Source: Sphingobacteriales bacterium JAD_PAG50586_3
Lineage (GTDB): Bacteria; Bacteroidota; Bacteroidia; CAMBQF01
Length of the DNA stretch: 64,000 nt
Assembly: GCA_023213195.1 (NCBI GenBank)
Contig: CP096135.1
Coordinates: 124,001 to 188,000 of the forward strand
Direction: 5' to 3'
A program made the position numbers and the translations under genes. The notes beneath the pieces are model-generated. The model ran no database searches. It had not been told where the DNA came from and worked only from the letters and a program-made list of their open reading frames with translations. Every line of letters begins with the position of its first letter. The first letter of the stretch is position 1. Positions 28,312 to 38,074 of this stretch are shown piece by piece.

Positions 28312-28803
28312 ATGACTGCTTTCTTCTTCAGCCTTATAATTGCCTTTAGCGCTACCTATACTAAAGACCCTATACCCGATAAAGCATTGGTTGATACACT
28401 GAAAAAGATGTACACCATTGTAAGCTCAACGCCGGTAAAGCCTAAAGAGCAAGACTTGATATACGTATTGTTAAGGAATCAAACAATAACTACACAGTCC
28501 CTTTCTTTTATTACTAAAATCGATAGCTACCTCTTTAAAGGGAAGCCAAATAACCAAGGAATAAAGCCTATTATAGAGTTTCAAATTTGGGAGTTAAACA
28601 CCGAAGAAAATGCTAGGCTGTGCTTTAAGATAATGAAAGAAGCCAGAGAGGATAAACCACCCAAGGGTTATTTTCAGTACCAAAACAAGATATACTACTT
28701 TGCTGCAGGTAGCACTTATATTTATTTAGAATATGGGCGCAAAGCCTATAACAAGGTGGTAAGCTATTTTGATAAGACCCAGATACAGCAGGTTGTGTAC
28801 TAA
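28312..28803 (+). CDS. Secreted hypothetical protein
   Basis: A 163-residue protein with an N-terminal signal-like segment (MTAFFFSLIIAFSATYT). I do not recognise a family. The rest is soluble and mixed alpha/beta, with a hydrophobic-aromatic C-terminal part (QNKIYYFAAGSTYIYLEY). The ATG at 28312 is preferred to a TTG two codons upstream. It stands alone between two terminators. Confidence 0.55.
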   Translation: MTAFFFSLIIAFSATYTKDPIPDKALVDTLKKMYTIVSSTPVKPKEQDLIYVLLRNQTITTQSLSFITKIDSYLFKGKPNNQGIKPIIEFQIWELNTEENARLCFKIMKEAREDKPPKGYFQYQNKIYYFAAGSTYIYLEYGRKAYNKVVSYFDKTQIQQVVY

Positions 28804-28816
28804 ACTCCAACTGTAA

Positions 28817-28888
28817 TCCAGAACTTGATTTGGGATCTCACGTAAGCACCATACGTAACATGAGATGCTGAATCAAGTTCAGCATGAC
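28817..28888. repeat. Intergenic palindrome pair (GATGCTGAA...TTCAGCATGAC type)
   Basis: The right half is the hairpin ATGCTGAA-TCAAG-TTCAGCAT. The left half (AACTTGATTTGGGATCTCA) is a diverged relative of the ATCCCGAA element at 5569-5600. Confidence 0.6.
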
Positions 28889-28897
28889 AGATAAACT

Positions 28898-28922
28898 AAA
28901 AAGCCCCTAACGGGGCTTTTCT
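28898..28922. terminator. Bidirectional terminator between 28803 and accC
   Basis: AAAAAGCCCC-TAAC-GGGGCTTTTCTT is a compact hairpin with A and T runs on both sides. Confidence 0.8.
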
Positions 28923-30309
28923 TATTCTTCGTATTTAAACGTTTCCATAAACTTGGTAGTGTAGTTGCCCGATATAAAATCAGGATCCTTTAACAGCTTG
29001 CGGTGGAAAGGTATCGTAGTTTTAACCCCTTCAATAACAAACTCGCGCAAGGCGCGGCGCATCTTCATAATAGCCTCTTCGCGGGTTTGGGCTACGGTAA
29101 TCACCTTGGCTATCATACTATCGTAGTTAGGTGGTATCATGTAGCCTGCGTAAGCGTGGGTATCTAAACGCACACCGTGGCCGCCCGGAGCGTGGAACGT
29201 AGTAATACGGCCCGGAGTCGGCATAAAGTTCTTAGCAGGGTCTTCGGCATTAATACGGCACTCTATAGCATGTTGCATAGGGTAGTAGTTTTTGCCGGTA
29301 ATAGGGTAACCCATTGCCACTTTTATTTGCTCGCGTACTAGGTCGTAGTCTATTACCTCTTCGGTAATAGGGTGCTCTACCTGTATACGGGTATTCATCT
29401 CCATAAAGTAGAAGTTGCGGTGCTTATCTACCAAAAACTCTACAGTACCTACGCCTTCGTAGCTAACAGCAAGGGCGGCCTTAATGGCAGCTTCGCCCAT
29501 AGCATCGCGCAGTTCAGGGGTCATAAACGGCGATGGTGTTTCTTCCAGCAGCTTTTGGTGGCGGCGTTGGATAGAACAGTCGCGTTCTGATAAGTGGCAG
29601 GCTCGGCCGTACTGGTCGCCCACTACCTGAATTTCAATATGGCGGGGCTCTTCAATAAACTTCTCCATGTACATACCATCGTTACCAAAAGCCGCTTTGG
29701 CTTCGGTACGGGCGCTGTCCCATGCAGCTTCCAGTTCATCCTCGCCCCAAATAACCCGCATGCCTTTGCCACCACCACCGGCGGTAGCCTTCATCATTAC
29801 GGGGTACTTAATTTTTTTAGCTGTTTTTTGGCATCTTCTAAATCGGCCAATAACCCTTCAGAACCCGGTACACAAGGCACACCGGCTGCCAACATGGTAG
29901 ACTTTGCCGAAGCTTTATCGCCCATAGAGTTAATCATATCGGGCGATGCACCAATAAACTTAATGCCGTATTGCTGGCAAATGGCCGAGAACTTAGCATT
30001 CTCAGACAGGAAACCATAGCCGGGATGTATTGCATCGGCATTGGTAATCTCAGCCGCCGATATAATATTGGGCATGTTTAGGTACGAGTCTTTGCTTTGG
30101 GGCGGGCCAATACATACGGCCTCATCGGCAAAGCGCACGTGCAGACTTTCGCGGTCGGCAGTAGAATATACGGCTACCGTTTTTATACCCATTTCTTTAG
30201 CGGTGCGTATAACACGCAATGCTATCTCGCCACGGTTGGCAATCAATATCTTATTAAACTGCCTGATTTGTGGTTCAGCCGCAGTTTTTTTACTCTCTTT
30301 TTTAGCCAT
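28922..30309 (-). CDS. accC: Acetyl-CoA carboxylase biotin carboxylase subunit (one frameshift)
   Basis: About 462 residues after repair of the T run at 29812-29818 (one base short), which joins KKQLKK to [14 protein letters not shown]. The enzyme carboxylates biotin on AccB using ATP and bicarbonate, the first step of malonyl-CoA synthesis. Visible parts are the N-terminal [17 protein letters not shown], the ATP-grasp glycine loop [12 protein letters not shown] and the catalytic [15 protein letters not shown]. It follows accB by 12 nt on the same strand, the usual accBC order. The start MAKKESKK is slightly extended relative to most homologues. Confidence 0.92.
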
Positions 30310-30321
30310 GGTAAACGGGGT

Positions 30322-30803
30322 TTAAAACGGCTCTACCAAAAACAATGGCTGGTCGTACTCTACCGGCGATGAGTCTTCGGCTAATACCTTAACTATACGG
30401 CCGCTAACTTCGCTTTCAATCTCGTTAAACAGCTTCATAGCCTCTATAATACAAAGCACTTTGCCGGGGGCAATGTCGTCGCCTACACTGGCAAACAAAG
30501 GCTTATCAGGACCTGCAGCGCGGTAAAAAGTACCAATCATTGGCGATTTTACCGTTATGTAGTTACCCGCGGGGGCCTCTTCGGCTTTAGCTGCCGGTGC
30601 CGCTGCAACAGGTGCAGGGGCGGCTTGCTGAACAACCTGCGGAGCAGGGCGGCAACTACCTGTGGCTGTTGGTAAACAACAGGCTGGGCAGTACCGTTTT
30701 CGTTCTTAATGACAAGTTTAATTTCTTCAGTTTCAATCTCTAGGCCACTTACGCCCGATTTAGAAACCAATTTTACTAACTCCTGTATATCTTTTAATTC
30801 CAT
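30322..30803 (-). CDS. accB: Acetyl-CoA carboxylase biotin carboxyl carrier protein (one frameshift)
   Basis: About 160 residues. The N-terminal half is helical (MELKDIQELVKLVSKSGVSG), then comes an alanine/proline-rich linker, then the biotinyl domain (residues about 85-160) with the biotinylated lysine in EAMKLFNEIES. The plus-strand G run 30647-30649 is one base short; adding it restores the linker AAPAPQVVQQAAPAP. AccB carries biotin between AccC and the carboxyltransferase. Confidence 0.92.
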
Positions 30804-30924
30804 AAGGATAGATTGACTGTAACCAAGGCGGTAAAATTAAAAAATAAAGTTTTGGCAGGTGCAAAAATTATCAATTGCAAGCTACTTTTCTTTAAATCAA
30901 TAAGTTAAAAAAGAAACAGGCAGG

Positions 30925-31593
30925 CTAATTCCTGCGCCCATTGGCTATTACTGATGCTACGTTGCGGTAAACGTTTTCTGCCGAAAGGTTTAAGTAGTGG
31001 TTTAGCACCCCTATTTGCATACCGGGCGATACTGCCAGTGCATCTTGCACAATATTGCCGGTAATAAAGGTTTGGCGGCTGTCATACACCTCGTAATGAA
31101 TAGCAAAAGAGCTAAGCGGCTTAAAGGCTAGGTTTAGGCCCTTGTGGCCTGTAACCTCAAAAAACGATACAAATATTACAAAGTCGTAAGCCTGTTTAGT
31201 GGCAAGGCCATCTAACACCAGCTTGTCTTCTGGGCTTATTTGTACGCCCTTGTACTTAACCTTTTTGGTAACTAGCTTTTCTTTTTTAGTGATGAAATTT
31301 CTACGTTTGAATTTAACCTTAGCTGTACGGGTTGTTAGCGTAGGCTTTAGGTGCAAGGTATCATCAACACCGGTAACATATACATCAAAGTCTTCTAAAT
31401 CAGGCTTGGCCAGCTTAGCAAAGGTGGCGCGGGCCCTGTCTACCCACTGGGCAGGGGTAATATTATTGGCCGCAAGCACTTTGGCAACATTGCTGTTTAG
31501 CTGCACCGCATGCGGCGGCACTACCAAAATGCGTGGTTTTAATTGCGCGCTTAACGCAAAGGGCAGTATAAGTAATAAAAGTAAAATCCTCAT
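30925..31593 (-). CDS. Exported hypothetical protein
   Basis: A 222-residue protein with a signal peptide (MRILLLLLILPFALSAQ). The mature part is basic with alternating strands (RTAKVKFKRRNFITKKEKL) and a stretch ESFAIHYEVYDS-like around residue 170 that suggests a beta-rich periplasmic or outer-membrane-associated domain. I do not recognise the family. A consensus -7 box at 31604 supports the start. Confidence 0.55.
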   Translation of the reverse strand: MRILLLLLILPFALSAQLKPRILVVPPHAVQLNSNVAKVLAANNITPAQWVDRARATFAKLAKPDLEDFDVYVTGVDDTLHLKPTLTTRTAKVKFKRRNFITKKEKLVTKKVKYKGVQISPEDKLVLDGLATKQAYDFVIFVSFFEVTGHKGLNLAFKPLSSFAIHYEVYDSRQTFITGNIVQDALAVSPGMQIGVLNHYLNLSAENVYRNVASVIANGRRN

Positions 31594-31603
31594 AAGTATG
31601 GTA

Positions 31604-31611
31604 CAAAGTTA
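31604..31611 (-). promoter_or_regulatory. Promoter -7 box for the gene at 30925-31593
   Basis: On the minus strand this reads TAACTTTG, 10 nt upstream of the ATG. Confidence 0.65.
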
Positions 31612-31643
31612 CGGCTAAAAACGGAAGCGGTAGTGTTGTTTGC

Positions 31644-32387
31644 TTAACTCGGGCTTAAAAACACCAATCCACTAAAAAACAAATCGGCAGTTACCCTTAC
31701 CCTTGGGTGCGCTTTTATCTCTTCCCAGGCCTGCTCCATCCCCTCCGACCAATGTATATCGTGAAAAACGAATACCGTATCTCCGTGGGCCTTAGCAAGG
31801 CATTGGTTAAAATAAGCCAGCGTGGGCTCTTTGCGGTGGTTACCATCAAAAAACACAAAGTCTAAACGGGGTTGGGCCGATATTATTGCAGGCAGCACTT
31901 CATCAAAATTACCCACGTGCACCTCCACATTATTAATGCCCAGCTTTTGCAGGTTTTGGCGGGCAAAGGCTGCCGTTTCGGGCGAGCCTTCTACACTCAA
32001 CACCTTAGCGCCCTCATAAGCCGATGCTAAATAAGCAGTGCCTATTCCTAACGATGTGCCCAGTTCTAATACATATTCAGGCTTAAAATAGCGAACCAAC
32101 CTGTGTAGCAAACGACCATGCCTGCGGCCTATGGCAGAGTTTCTAGCAATGTCCTTTACAGGATTAGTATAGGTGCTTCCATTACCGGTACCCGCGCCAT
32201 AGTCAACCACCTGTATAACCTGCGGGCTTTTCTTTAAATCAGCCTTAAGTTTTTCTATCCGCATGCACATACCTGTATCGCCCTTGCGCTTTATGCATCT
32301 GGTAATAAGGTTGTACATAAACGGCGAGTGCGCATCGTGCCTCGTTTGCCCGGTTAGGTAATGTTGTATGTATTTTAATATTGACAT
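31644..32387 (-). CDS. Class I SAM-dependent methyltransferase
   Basis: A 247-residue protein from the ATG at 32387; the longer upstream frame runs through two dispersed repeats and is rejected. Motif I is YVLELGTSLGIGTAYLASAY and motif II VLSVEGSPETAAFARQNL, with the acidic FVFFDGNHRKEPTLAYF near residue 180. This is the caffeoyl-CoA O-methyltransferase-like (Methyltransf_24) subgroup common in Bacteroidota. The substrate is unknown. Confidence 0.8.
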   Translation of the reverse strand: MSILKYIQHYLTGQTRHDAHSPFMYNLITRCIKRKGDTGMCMRIEKLKADLKKSPQVIQVVDYGAGTGNGSTYTNPVKDIARNSAIGRRHGRLLHRLVRYFKPEYVLELGTSLGIGTAYLASAYEGAKVLSVEGSPETAAFARQNLQKLGINNVEVHVGNFDEVLPAIISAQPRLDFVFFDGNHRKEPTLAYFNQCLAKAHGDTVFVFHDIHWSEGMEQAWEEIKAHPRVRVTADLFFSGLVFLSPS

Positions 32388-32396
32388 ATATCTTCG

Positions 32397-32440
32397 GCCC
32401 CACTCCCTAAATCCCTCTCCCCGAAGGAGAGAGGGACTTA
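32397..32440. repeat. Dispersed GC-rich palindromic repeat (CCCCACTCCCTAAATCCC family)
   Basis: The core CCCTCTCC-CCGAA-GGAGAGAGGG is a near-perfect hairpin. It lies immediately upstream of the methyltransferase start. Confidence 0.7.
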
Positions 32441-32442
32441 AT

Positions 32443-32480
32443 ACCCCTCTCTTTTGGAGAGGGGGCAAGAGGGTGAGGCT
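32443..32480. repeat. Dispersed GC-rich palindromic repeat, inverted neighbour
   Basis: The core CCCCTCTC-TTTT-GGAGAGGGGG faces the previous copy. The two arms GCCCCACTCCC and GAGGGTGAGGC close the pair, so they form a head-to-head composite. Confidence 0.7.
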
Positions 32481-32481
32481 C

Positions 32482-33240
32482 TTATTGTTTTCTTATTACG
32501 GTAGTAGCATTAGCCTGCGCGGTGGGTGTAAGTACAATATCTTGTATATAAACATGGGCGGGGCTTTCGGTAATAAAGTATACACTTTCGGCAATGTCTT
32601 CGGCTTGTAGCGGGTCTACGTTTTCGTAAACCTTGGCGGCACGGTCTGTATCGCCATCGTATCGAACAATAGAGAACTCCGTCTCGGCCATGCCCGGTGC
32701 CACCGATGATACTTTAACCCCATGCGGGTGCAAATCTATACGCATGCCTTTGGTTAATGCCTCTACCGCATGCTTAGTGGCGCAATACACATTGCCATTG
32801 GGGTACACCTCTTTACCTGCAATAGAGCTTATATTGACAATATGCCCACTCTTACGGGCAATCATCAGGTTGCATACCACCTTGCTAACGTATAGTAGAC
32901 CCTTCACATTGGTATCTATCATACGTTCCCAATGGTCTAAGTGGCCATCTTGTATGGGACCCAAACCCGCGGCAAGGCCAGCGTTGTTTACCAGTATATC
33001 TATGTTTTGCCAATCGGCGGGTAGCGATTGTAAGGCTTTTTCTACCTCCGCATTATCCCTAACATCAAAACAAAGGGTAAAAACAGGGGTTTTATATTGC
33101 TCTTCTATATGCTGTTTAAGCTCAGCAAGGCGCTCGGCACGCCTGCCGGTAATAATTACCCTGTTGCCGTTTTGGGCATATTTAAGGGCTATTGCCTTGC
33201 CAAAACCTGCGGTTGCCCCGGTTACTAATATTGTTTTCAT
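32482..33240 (-). CDS. Short-chain dehydrogenase/reductase, YdfG-like
   Basis: A 252-residue NAD(P)-dependent oxidoreductase. The nucleotide-binding motif is TGATAGFGKAIA, the structural NNAG motif is present, and the catalytic set is S in VNISSIAGK with YCATK. The protein resembles NADP-dependent 3-hydroxy acid (serine) dehydrogenases such as YdfG. The start is the ATG at 33240, supported by a promoter just upstream; the longer frame to 33312 is rejected. Confidence 0.88.
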   Translation of the reverse strand: MKTILVTGATAGFGKAIALKYAQNGNRVIITGRRAERLAELKQHIEEQYKTPVFTLCFDVRDNAEVEKALQSLPADWQNIDILVNNAGLAAGLGPIQDGHLDHWERMIDTNVKGLLYVSKVVCNLMIARKSGHIVNISSIAGKEVYPNGNVYCATKHAVEALTKGMRIDLHPHGVKVSSVAPGMAETEFSIVRYDGDTDRAAKVYENVDPLQAEDIAESVYFITESPAHVYIQDIVLTPTAQANATTVIRKQ

Positions 33241-33258
33241 GATATTTCCGATAGATGG

Positions 33259-33266
33259 CAAAAATA
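33259..33266 (-). promoter_or_regulatory. SDR gene promoter, -7 box
   Basis: On the minus strand this reads TATTTTTG, with a TTTG element 19 nt further upstream. This is the full Bacteroidota promoter spacing. Confidence 0.7.
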
Positions 33267-33322
33267 GTTTGTGTAAGTGTGGCAGCAAAGCATTTATTTT
33301 GCAATACTTCAATTATTATTTT

Positions 33323-33382
33323 TATCCCCCTTTTGGAGTGGGTGGATGGCGCAGAGCGCCAGACGGGGAGGACAATTGGGGC
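33323..33382. repeat. Variable-hairpin repeat, copy F (inverted)
   Basis: Read on the minus strand it has CCCCGT, the inner hairpin TGGCGC-TCT-GCGCCA, then ACCCACTCCAAAAGGGGGAT. The inner stem differs from all other copies. Confidence 0.7.
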
Positions 33383-33395
33383 TAACATTTAAGCT

Positions 33396-34385
33396 ATGAA
33401 GATATTTATATACACATTTATTATTTTTAGTACGATATGCCTTGAGCATCTTGCGGGCCTAAAGAGCCTACTAAGCCCAAAAGCATGTTAGACTCGCTAA
33501 ACGCCGTTATTGGTCAAGACTCGTCTAACGCTCCAGCGCTACACCAACGGGCTAAGCTGTACCTTACGCAGAAAAAGTACCCCGAGGCGTTGAAAGATAT
33601 GGTGCGTGCGTTAGATGTAGACTCTACCAAAGCCCCATACTTTGTTACCATGGCCGATTTACTTTTGGTGATGAACAAAAGCGGCAGGGCTAAAACAGCA
33701 CTAGAAAAAAGCATATCTATAGAACCTAACAACACCGAGGCTATTTTAAAACTGGCCGAGCTTTACCTGTATGTAGAAGATTACCAAAAAGCCCTTGACT
33801 ACAGTAACATGGCCTTAAAGGTTGATATGCGCCTTAGCCCGTGGATATTTTACCAAAGGCATGGCCTACTCCTATATAGGAGATACCGCCCGCGCCAAAG
33901 CCAACTTTAACACTACTGTAGAGCAAGACCCCGACTACCTGGTGGCCTACGAAAACCTTGGCCGCATTGCCGCAGTGCACAATGAACCGCTTACCGAGGT
34001 GTATTATAAAAACGCCCTGAATATTAACCCCCAAGATGTAAACGTACGCTACCTGCTGGGCGAGTATTACCAACGCAACGAGCGTTTTGACGATGCCATG
34101 CGCGAGTATACCAACATTACCCGCATTATGCCCACCAACCGCTCTGCACACTACAACATGGGCTACATAAACTTTGTATACACGCTTGATTATAACACAG
34201 GCATAAAGCACTTTAGCGATGCCATTGCCGCAGACCCTAAATACTCTGAAGCCTTTTACATGCGCGGCCTGTGCTACGAGAAGTTGAAAAACATACCATC
34301 GGCCGAGGCTGACTTTAAAATGGCCCTACAGTTCAATGCTAACTTTGACAAAGCCAAAGAGGGCTTAAAGAGGATTGGGAAATAG
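33396..34385 (+). CDS. TPR lipoprotein (two frameshifts)
   Basis: About 330 residues read across two frameshifts. The ATG at 33396 starts MKIFIYTFIIFSTICL; a missing base near 33444 brings in the lipobox ASC-GPKEPTKPKS. A second shift near 33835-33855 joins the two TPR blocks. At least seven TPR units are visible, for example YPEALKDMVRALDVDSTKAP and ARAKANFNTTVEQDPDYLVA. TPR lipoproteins scaffold outer-membrane or periplasmic complexes. The partner is unknown. Confidence 0.78.
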
Positions 34386-35453
34386 TTACTTATTAAAGGG
34401 TACCAGTAGTTCAGAATTATTTACCATCATTCCAAAGTAAGGGTACTTAGCATCTTTTCTTTTTAGGAATATGGCAAATGGCCTATTAAACACCATAAAC
34501 TTAGGTTGTGGCTTTTCTGTTTCAAGCACAGTAGAGTCTGAGGCCATATAACCTTGATCTTCCAAAGTTGCACCTTTCCTATCAAACTTAAAATCAATAG
34601 ACTGCCAAGCCTCTACAATTATATGGGGTGTATTACCAGCTTTAAAATCTTGTCCTTCAATATCATGATACCTGTTCTTAATAAAAAACTCAATAGCAGG
34701 TATTGCCATCCTATCCAGTTTGGTAAAATAGGTTTTCCAACTTGCAGTTTTCTTGCTTTTGACTAACCTTTCGGTTGCTTTTATTTTTGCCTTTGCACTA
34801 GTGAAAATATCTTTTAATGTACTACCGTATTTTGTGTCCATTATCAGCAAAATTTCGTGGTCATCATCTTTAGGTTGTAAGCTGATTATAAATTCATCAT
34901 TGTTATTGTAATGCCTTATTTTCATCTGACTTATACCCACTTCATCATAATGGCTGATAATACCAAAAGATTCAAACGACCCCTTGCCATTGAATCTTAT
35001 ACTACCAATATCATGAAACCAATCACTGAATGGTAGCTTCTTAGTAAACTCAGCTATTGCAACTATCTCTCCAGACACTCCATCAACACTAACTTTTGTT
35101 GCATATTCTGTTGGTAACAGTACATTTTTATAGGTGTTATTATGCACCATTGCTTTAAAATCTGCGCTATTGTCTTGCTTTATTATTACGTTGCCCCCCA
35201 TCTTCTTTTCTGTCTCATTCCATGCAAACATAAAAGCAGCTGAGTAAATAGCATTTTTACCATCTGTTATTTTACTATCTAATGTTGGAACCACGATAGT
35301 TTGTTTTAAACTATCGGCACTAACCTGTGATTTCTTTTTCTCATTTACAAGCTTATTTTCTTTATTAAGTTCACGCTCTTTCTTGGGTTCCGATGCTTGA
35401 TTACACGCAAGTACCCAAGGCAATACCAGCAAGGCAATCAGTTTAGTTTTCAT
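34386..35453 (-). CDS. Serpin-like lipoprotein
   Basis: A 355-residue protein from the ATG at 35453, where a lipoprotein signal ends LPWVLACNQ. The last 80 residues follow the serpin reactive-loop region: IIVEAWQSIDFKFDRKGATL corresponds to the hinge preceding the loop, and FNRPFAIFLKRKDAKYPYFG to the strand ending most serpins. The hinge has KGATLEDQG instead of small residues, so inhibition by loop insertion seems unlikely. The N-terminal half is divergent. Family assignment rests on the C-terminus only. The stop lies immediately next to the stop of the convergent TPR gene. Confidence 0.55.
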   Translation of the reverse strand: MKTKLIALLVLPWVLACNQASEPKKERELNKENKLVNEKKKSQVSADSLKQTIVVPTLDSKITDGKNAIYSAAFMFAWNETEKKMGGNVIIKQDNSADFKAMVHNNTYKNVLLPTEYATKVSVDGVSGEIVAIAEFTKKLPFSDWFHDIGSIRFNGKGSFESFGIISHYDEVGISQMKIRHYNNNDEFIISLQPKDDDHEILLIMDTKYGSTLKDIFTSAKAKIKATERLVKSKKTASWKTYFTKLDRMAIPAIEFFIKNRYHDIEGQDFKAGNTPHIIVEAWQSIDFKFDRKGATLEDQGYMASDSTVLETEKPQPKFMVFNRPFAIFLKRKDAKYPYFGMMVNNSELLVPFNK

Positions 35454-35472
35454 TATGGTTGTGTTGGTTGGT

Positions 35473-36528
35473 TTATTTCTCCAAAATCTTAATTTCAACC
35501 CTGCGGTTGTTTTTAGATTCATCGGCAGTTTTGGGGTATTCAAATATCTTTTGGGTATTGCTGTAGCCGCGCCAACGCAGGCGGCCACTTTCAACCTTAT
35601 TGTTTACCAAATAGGCAAAAATGGTTTTGGCACGGTCGTCTGATAGTTTTTGGTAGTACCTGTCGTGCACCATCGATGGCCCGTCTACATGGCCCCCTAT
35701 TTCAATCTTTAGCTTGGGGTTTTCCTGCATCACCTTTAACAGGTTCTTCAATTCAGGTATACTCTCAGGCATCAGGCGGGTTTCATCGGGGTAAAAGTTG
35801 ATGTTCTTCAACGCCAGTGTACTGCCCACATCCAGCTTGGTTAAATCTATTTTGGTTACCGTATCGTTTTTAGTAATGGTAATTGTAGGCTTGGTAACGC
35901 TTGCCACAGGCTTGGTAGCCGCAGCCGCACCGCACTTGTAATGCAGCTTAATAGTGTGGCCTTTACCACCGGTATACACATTATCTACCAACAGGTAGTA
36001 GCGTTGGTCTTTGCGTACATCAACAAACTTACTGTAGCCATTGCCCGGCCCAGAGTGCACAAATGAGTCTTTAGCTGCGACAGACAAGCCCGTTTTACTT
36101 TTTATAGCCTTATTATTACGTGCTATGTTGCTACGTATGGGCTTAATTTCTTTGCTGGCTATCCTGCCGCAATAATCTTTGCCTGCGGCAAATTTAAAGA
36201 GGAGAAAATCGTAATCATCATCCTTGCTTTCGGGTACAATATCAAACGTAAGCTGGCCGCTGCATGGGCATTTAAAAGTGTACCAAACGGTATGGTGCTC
36301 TTGCTCTATATAGTAGAGTGATTTTTTATCATTACCCGAAACCTCCAGTTGTGTACCAAATTTTTCGGGCGGGGCGGTAGGCCCAAAAACAGTGTCTTTT
36401 AGTTCTATGGCCTTTAGGCAATCGGCGTTAGACGGGGCAATGCTTGTTTTGGTTTGTGCCACAGCAAAAGGCAATACGCCAATAAGCATACAAACCAGTA
36501 TTAAAAACCTTTTTAGTATTATTGTCAA
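35473..36528 (-). CDS. OmpA family protein
   Basis: A 351-residue exported protein. The signal peptide ends LPFAVAQ. Residues about 35-200 form a beta-rich domain (HTVWYTFKCPCSGQLTFDI and DDDYDFLLFK) like those of other Bacteroidota surface proteins. Residues about 225-351 are the OmpA C-terminal peptidoglycan-binding domain (IEIGGHVDGPSMVHDRYYQK, LSDDRAKTIFAYLV, NNRRVEI). It anchors the outer membrane to peptidoglycan. It lies 19 nt upstream of the serpin-like lipoprotein on the same strand. Confidence 0.87.
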   Translation of the reverse strand: MTIILKRFLILVCMLIGVLPFAVAQTKTSIAPSNADCLKAIELKDTVFGPTAPPEKFGTQLEVSGNDKKSLYYIEQEHHTVWYTFKCPCSGQLTFDIVPESKDDDYDFLLFKFAAGKDYCGRIASKEIKPIRSNIARNNKAIKSKTGLSVAAKDSFVHSGPGNGYSKFVDVRKDQRYYLLVDNVYTGGKGHTIKLHYKCGAAAATKPVASVTKPTITITKNDTVTKIDLTKLDVGSTLALKNINFYPDETRLMPESIPELKNLLKVMQENPKLKIEIGGHVDGPSMVHDRYYQKLSDDRAKTIFAYLVNNKVESGRLRWRGYSNTQKIFEYPKTADESKNNRRVEIKILEK

Positions 36529-36548
36529 CTGTTAGCTAAACGATAATT

Positions 36549-38074
36549 GTGGAACACCCCAAAAACAAAACAAATCTACATTTTAAGTGGCAGCCTGCAT
36601 TGTTTCTTTTGGTGTTGTTAACGGTTTATTTTGCATTAGGTTTCCAAAATATAGTAAGAGAAAGGCCACAGTCTGTGCACCAATGGGCGCAGTGCGACAG
36701 GGCTTCTGTAGCCATGGTAATGCACAAAGAGGGTATTAGTTTTTCAAAACCTCAAACCCACAACATAGAAAACAGCACCGGCATAACCGGCATGGAGTTT
36801 CCCTTTGTAAACGCCTGCGCTGCTACGTTATACAACGTGTTTGGCCCGTACGAAGCGCTATACAGGCTGATAATTCTGGCCTTTGTAACTGTGGGCTTAC
36901 TGGCTGCCTATATGTTTACCTTTGATATTACAGGCAATGCACTAACAGCAGGATTAATTGTGTTGCTCTTCTTCCTATCGCCTGTATTGGTTTATTACAC
37001 GCCCAATTTTATACCCGACAGTCCATCTATGGCCTTAATACTGGTCTTTTGGCTGTTCTTTTTACGGTACCTTAAACAGCCATCGTGGGGGCTGCTATTC
37101 TTATTAGGCATAATAGGTTTATTGGCTTCACTAATAAAGATAAGTTCGCTATTAAGCATAATTACCGCGCTTTGTATAGTGTTACTGGCTTTAGCCGGTC
37201 AGCTTAAAAAGCATGTTTCTCTTAATAGAAAGTTTAGCTATGGTGCCATAGGTGTTCTACTATTTATAGGCATGTCAACTTATGGTTGGTATAGCTATGC
37301 CGCATGGCTCAACGCTGTTTACCATTCTGATGTATTTATAATGCATGCGCCCATTGTTACCAACCCCAATAAAATAGGCGAACTGTTTACCATTGCTATG
37401 GACGAGTGGGGCTACCAATACTACAGCACCCCTGTGCATATTCTGTGGGGCTTGCTTGCAATTGCTTGCATAGCACTGTGGAAAAAGTTAACCGCCTTGT
37501 GGGACTAATTACCCTGCTGCTGCACTTAGGCGGCGCTTGTTTTTACCTGATAATGATTGGCCAGTTCCGCCACCACGATTATTATATAATACCTCTGCTG
37601 CCTGCCTTTTTATTCCTGCTGATTACGTTTGTTGATTTATTACAACGCCTACCCCGCTTTAACTCCAGGTTTGTATTGCCGGTAGCCCTGACTGTTATAT
37701 GCAGCTACCAGTTTACCGTTGCACAAGCTAATTTAGAAAGCCGCTACAACAAAACCAGCGATTTTTATGGTGTTAACAACGATTATTATTTTGAACTTGA
37801 GAATTACCTGCAAAGCATAAACTTACAATATAACGATGCTGTTATTTCTTTTGCCGACAGTAGCCCTAACGTTACCCTATACCTTATGAACCGCCGCGGC
37901 ATTACCTTCCGCGATTTTGATGATAAAACTGCCATAGTAGCTTCTATGAAAAAGGCCAAATACATAGTAAACAACCAGCCCTCTATCCACGACCATGCAT
38001 ATTTACAACCCTATTTGCAAAACCCTATTGGTAAATTTGGCATAATAGAAGTATATAAAATAACCCAGCCTTAA
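36549..38074 (+). CDS. GT-C family glycosyltransferase, PMT/ArnT-like (one frameshift)
   Basis: About 508 residues from a GTG at 36549. Ten or more membrane helices are visible. An early loop with HQWAQCDRASVAMVM may hold the acidic metal-binding residue typical of GT-C enzymes that use polyprenyl-phosphate sugars. The frameshift near 37490 (one A short) joins WKKLNRLVGLITLLLHLGG. The protein resembles GT39/GT83-like enzymes; acceptor and sugar cannot be told. Its stop overlaps the stop of the convergent thioesterase gene by three bases. Confidence 0.72.

Noticed and set aside
32388..32468. Longer N-terminus for the methyltransferase
   Set aside because: The extension is the translation of two dispersed repeats, and the ATG at 32387 gives the normal family start.
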